Source of the DNA: G963677485 sp964519405
Lineage (GTDB): Bacteria > Armatimonadota > HRBIN16
DNA: 17,075 nucleotides
Assembly (NCBI GenBank): GCA_964519405.1
Contig: CAZFLA010000069.1
Span: 1 to 17,075 of the forward strand
Reading direction: 5' to 3'
How positions within the stretch are numbered: the first letter of the stretch is position 1; each line of letters opens with the position of its first letter. The notes under the pieces were generated by a model. It ran no database searches, had not been told where the DNA came from, and was given only the letters and a program-made list of their open reading frames with translations. The translations under genes were made by a program, and so were the position numbers. Below, one piece after another: positions 15,411 through 17,075 of this stretch.

Positions 15411-15450
15411 GGCCCCCCGCAGTTTAGTTAACTGCAGGGGGCCACTTTTA
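15411..15450. terminator. Strong bidirectional terminator between convergent genes
   Basis: Arms 15411-15424 and 15430-15443 form 13 base pairs with a single C/A mismatch around a 5-nt loop; the outer part is GGCCCCC/GGGGGCC. ACTTTTAG follows on the plus strand and CTTTTATG follows on the minus strand, so it can stop both the array transcript and the converging tolC-like gene. A second small hairpin (GCAGTC/GACTGC, 15456-15471) lies just before the tolC-like stop codon. Confidence 0.85.
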
Positions 15451-15474
15451 GTTTGGCAGTCAGAAGACTGCTGT

Positions 15475-16788
15475 CTACTTGTTGCTGGTTACCACGTCAT
15501 CTTCACCTAAAGCGGTAAGCCATTTGATGAAGCTCATGGTCTTGTCGCTTTGGGCTTGAGCTAGGCTTACCTGTGCATCGGTGTAAGCTGCGCGAGCGGT
15601 CAGCACTTCCACGATGGTGCCCACACCTTCGCTCAGGCTTTCTTGAGCGCTGTCGTAGTTGCTTTTGCTGACATCCAGCGCAGATTGTGCTGCGGTCAAC
15701 CGCAGGGCTGCGTTCTTCTGTTCCAGGCGCAGGTTTTCCAGCTCTGCTAGAACCTGCAGCTCAAGGTTGTGTTCCGACTGTTTGGCGCTGTCGTAGTCGG
15801 ATTTCGCTGCGCTCTTCTGCGCTTTTGAGGATCCGCCATCATATAACGGGATGCTGGCTGAGACCATTACCGTGCTGGTGTCGGTATCATTTGGTGAAAA
15901 CTTGTATCCTGCCGATGCGTTGCCCTGAACCGTAACGCCAGCGTTTGCAGAGGTGGTTTTGTAGCTCAATCGGCTGATCTCGGTCGATAAACGGCTCATT
16001 CGCATGTCAGGTCGGTTTGTCATAGCGACTTTTGCCTGCTCATCGGGTGTGCTGCCCTTAAGCTCAAGCACCGCATCCGGGGTGTTCGACTGAAGGTTTG
16101 GAGTGATGGCCGGCAAGTTAAGCTCCCAATCCTCTTTGGCGTTGAGGCCCATCGCCACAGCTAGGTTGGTTAACGCCGTTTGCGCATTGGTATCTGCTTT
16201 CAGCAAGTCTACCTGGGCGTTTGCAGCACTAGCTTCTGCTTGCAGCAGGTTCTTTTTGGCGCTGGCGCCTTCTGCCACCTGAGCGCGTATCATCTCGGCC
16301 TCTTTGTTTGTGCGTTCCAGCTGCTGGGCACGAACCTCATATATGCGCTTCGCTAGGTAGGCATCCATATAGGCTTGTGATACCGTGAGGATTGTCTGTT
16401 GCTTTTCATCGCGGTAAGCCTCTAGGGCGGATTCATACCCTCGACGGCTGCTTGCTACGCTCCAGTTTCGTTGACCAAGATCGAATAACTTAATCGAAGC
16501 CTGTACACTGGCATCAGTCTGATCGGTAACACCGACGTTGGAGCCGCCTCCGTTGATGTCGGCGCGTGTGCGCTGATAGGTATAATCTCCTGTAGCGGTG
16601 ACTTCCGGCAAATAAGTGGCATAGGCTTGAGTCATACGATCTTTTGCCGATTGTACAGATAACTTCGCCTTGATTAACGATGGCCGGTTCGCCATGGCGG
16701 TTTCGACAGCCGAAGTCAATGAAAGTGGACGTGCCTGTACAGTTACGGCAGACACGACTAAAGCGATACAGACTAAAGGTATCCTCAT
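15475..16788 (-). CDS. TolC-family outer membrane efflux protein
   Basis: 437 residues, the normal length for the family. A signal peptide (M-R-I-P-L-V-C-I-A-L-V-V-S-A-V-T-V-Q-A) precedes two related halves, each with long alanine/glutamine-rich amphipathic helices for the periplasmic tunnel and beta segments for the outer-membrane barrel. L-F-D-L-G-Q in the first half and I-P-L-Y-D-G-G in the second are the paired family motifs, and G-V-G-T-I-V-E-V-L-T-A-R matches the conserved stretch before the last helix. Such proteins form trimeric exit ducts for drug pumps or type I secretion. AGGAG sits eight bases before the ATG at 16788. No membrane-fusion protein, RND pump or ABC exporter is next to it in the window, so its inner-membrane partner is unknown. 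Its presence implies a diderm cell envelope. It converges on the array and probably has a separate job. Confidence 0.92.
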   Translation of the reverse strand: MRIPLVCIALVVSAVTVQARPLSLTSAVETAMANRPSLIKAKLSVQSAKDRMTQAYATYLPEVTATGDYTYQRTRADINGGGSNVGVTDQTDASVQASIKLFDLGQRNWSVASSRRGYESALEAYRDEKQQTILTVSQAYMDAYLAKRIYEVRAQQLERTNKEAEMIRAQVAEGASAKKNLLQAEASAANAQVDLLKADTNAQTALTNLAVAMGLNAKEDWELNLPAITPNLQSNTPDAVLELKGSTPDEQAKVAMTNRPDMRMSRLSTEISRLSYKTTSANAGVTVQGNASAGYKFSPNDTDTSTVMVSASIPLYDGGSSKAQKSAAKSDYDSAKQSEHNLELQVLAELENLRLEQKNAALRLTAAQSALDVSKSNYDSAQESLSEGVGTIVEVLTARAAYTDAQVSLAQAQSDKTMSFIKWLTALGEDDVVTSNK

Positions 16789-16887
16789 CGGTTATACTCC
16801 TATGATCGGATGATATATATAGATGTGTCTTACCATGCAGTATACTTGGATTGTAGCACGATGCAATAAGGAGAGCTTTATTATCGC
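16789..16887. promoter_or_regulatory. Divergent promoter region between tolC-like and rhomboid genes
   Basis: The 99 bp between two divergent starts must hold both promoters. It includes ATATATATAGATGT (16813-16826), whose last 13 bases are also found upstream of the glycyl radical enzyme gene, and TATACT at 16841-16846, a possible -10 for the plus strand. No convincing -35 was found for either direction. Confidence 0.4.
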
Positions 16888-17075
16888 ATGATTCCTATAG
16901 GAGACGACAATCCTACCAAACGTATACCTTATGTTACTATTGCATTGATAATTATCGATACAGTGCTGTTCTTATGGGATCGTATACTTGGTCCGGGAGC
17001 ACCACATGCGCTGCTTTCTTATACACTGGTTCCATGCACATTGTTGGACGTATGCAAAGAACAGGTCGTTCATAC
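16888..17075 (+). CDS. Rhomboid family intramembrane serine protease (5' part, cut by the window edge)
   Basis: The first 62 residues are visible. M-I-P-I-G-D-D-N-P-T-K-R is a characteristic opening of a large bacterial rhomboid group, followed by a first membrane helix (V-T-I-A-L-I-I-I-D-T-V-L-F-L-W) and a loop containing Y-T-L-V-P, the usual place before the L1 region. The catalytic Ser and His lie beyond the edge. Rhomboids cut single-pass membrane proteins within the bilayer. AAGGAG is 14 bases before the ATG, a longer spacing than usual, but the family start fits only this ATG and an in-frame stop lies just upstream (16867-16869). Confidence 0.82.
   Translation, partial: MIPIGDDNPTKRIPYVTIALIIIDTVLFLWDRILGPGAPHALLSYTLVPCTLLDVCKEQVVH

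Noticed and set aside
1..17075. CRISPR array, tRNA or rRNA genes, prophage genes, intact insertion sequence
   Set aside because: No regularly spaced short repeats, no cloverleaf or rRNA-like sequence, and no intact transposase, integrase or phage gene could be found by reading both strands.

Overview
This window looks like chromosome from an uncultured bacterium of moderate GC with a heavily secreted, carbohydrate-directed gene set. Armatimonadota is my best guess. The grounds are the rhomboid N-terminus beginning MIPIGDDN, the large multidomain exported glycosidase-like proteins without any SusC/SusD pair, and clear Shine-Dalgarno sites. This is inference from gene style, not a search result. 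A run of ten Ns inside one gene shows that the sequence is a scaffolded draft or metagenome assembly.

Layout, left to right: (1) The 3' end of a lysine-rich, probably exported beta-sandwich protein, followed by a strong hairpin. (2) About 470 bp of GC-rich sequence without an intact gene, possibly holding a decayed transposase tail. (3) A minus-strand glycyl radical enzyme with both the cysteine site (C-V-E) and the C-terminal glycyl radical site (R-I-A-G-Y), but no activating enzyme in view. (4) A 404 bp divergent control region with two near-identical promoter-like boxes 32 bp apart. (5) A plus-strand block of about 11.5 kb. It starts with an 890-residue exported protein that looks like a beta-sandwich plus an alpha/alpha-barrel (six-hairpin glycosidase type), continues through a short stretch of palindromic repeats, then carries four consecutive paralogues of about 710 residues. 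(6) A strong bidirectional terminator. (7) A convergent tolC-like outer-membrane efflux gene. (8) A divergent rhomboid protease gene cut by the right edge.

The centre of interest is the four-copy array (6749-15379). Each copy has an export signal, an Ig-like domain with the motif PY(V/I)NGQRWG, a jelly-roll domain of the type found in alpha-L-rhamnosidases, a barrel that resembles the GH71/GH99 superfamily, and a C-terminal beta domain. The copies are packed tightly: one starts directly after the previous stop, one overlaps by 11 bp, one is separated by 26 bp. They are probably one transcript. The copies have diverged but share short near-identical patches in different pairings, which points to duplication followed by gene conversion. 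Residues that should form the active site are invariant in all four, but the second glutamate of the GH99 E-x-x-E pair appears to be glycine, so the chemistry may differ from known GH99 enzymes.

A working picture is a locus for binding and breaking down a complex, perhaps rhamnose- or mannose-containing, polysaccharide outside the cell. The glycyl radical enzyme could process a released sugar or diol inside under low oxygen. The link between them rests only on adjacency and the shared control region.
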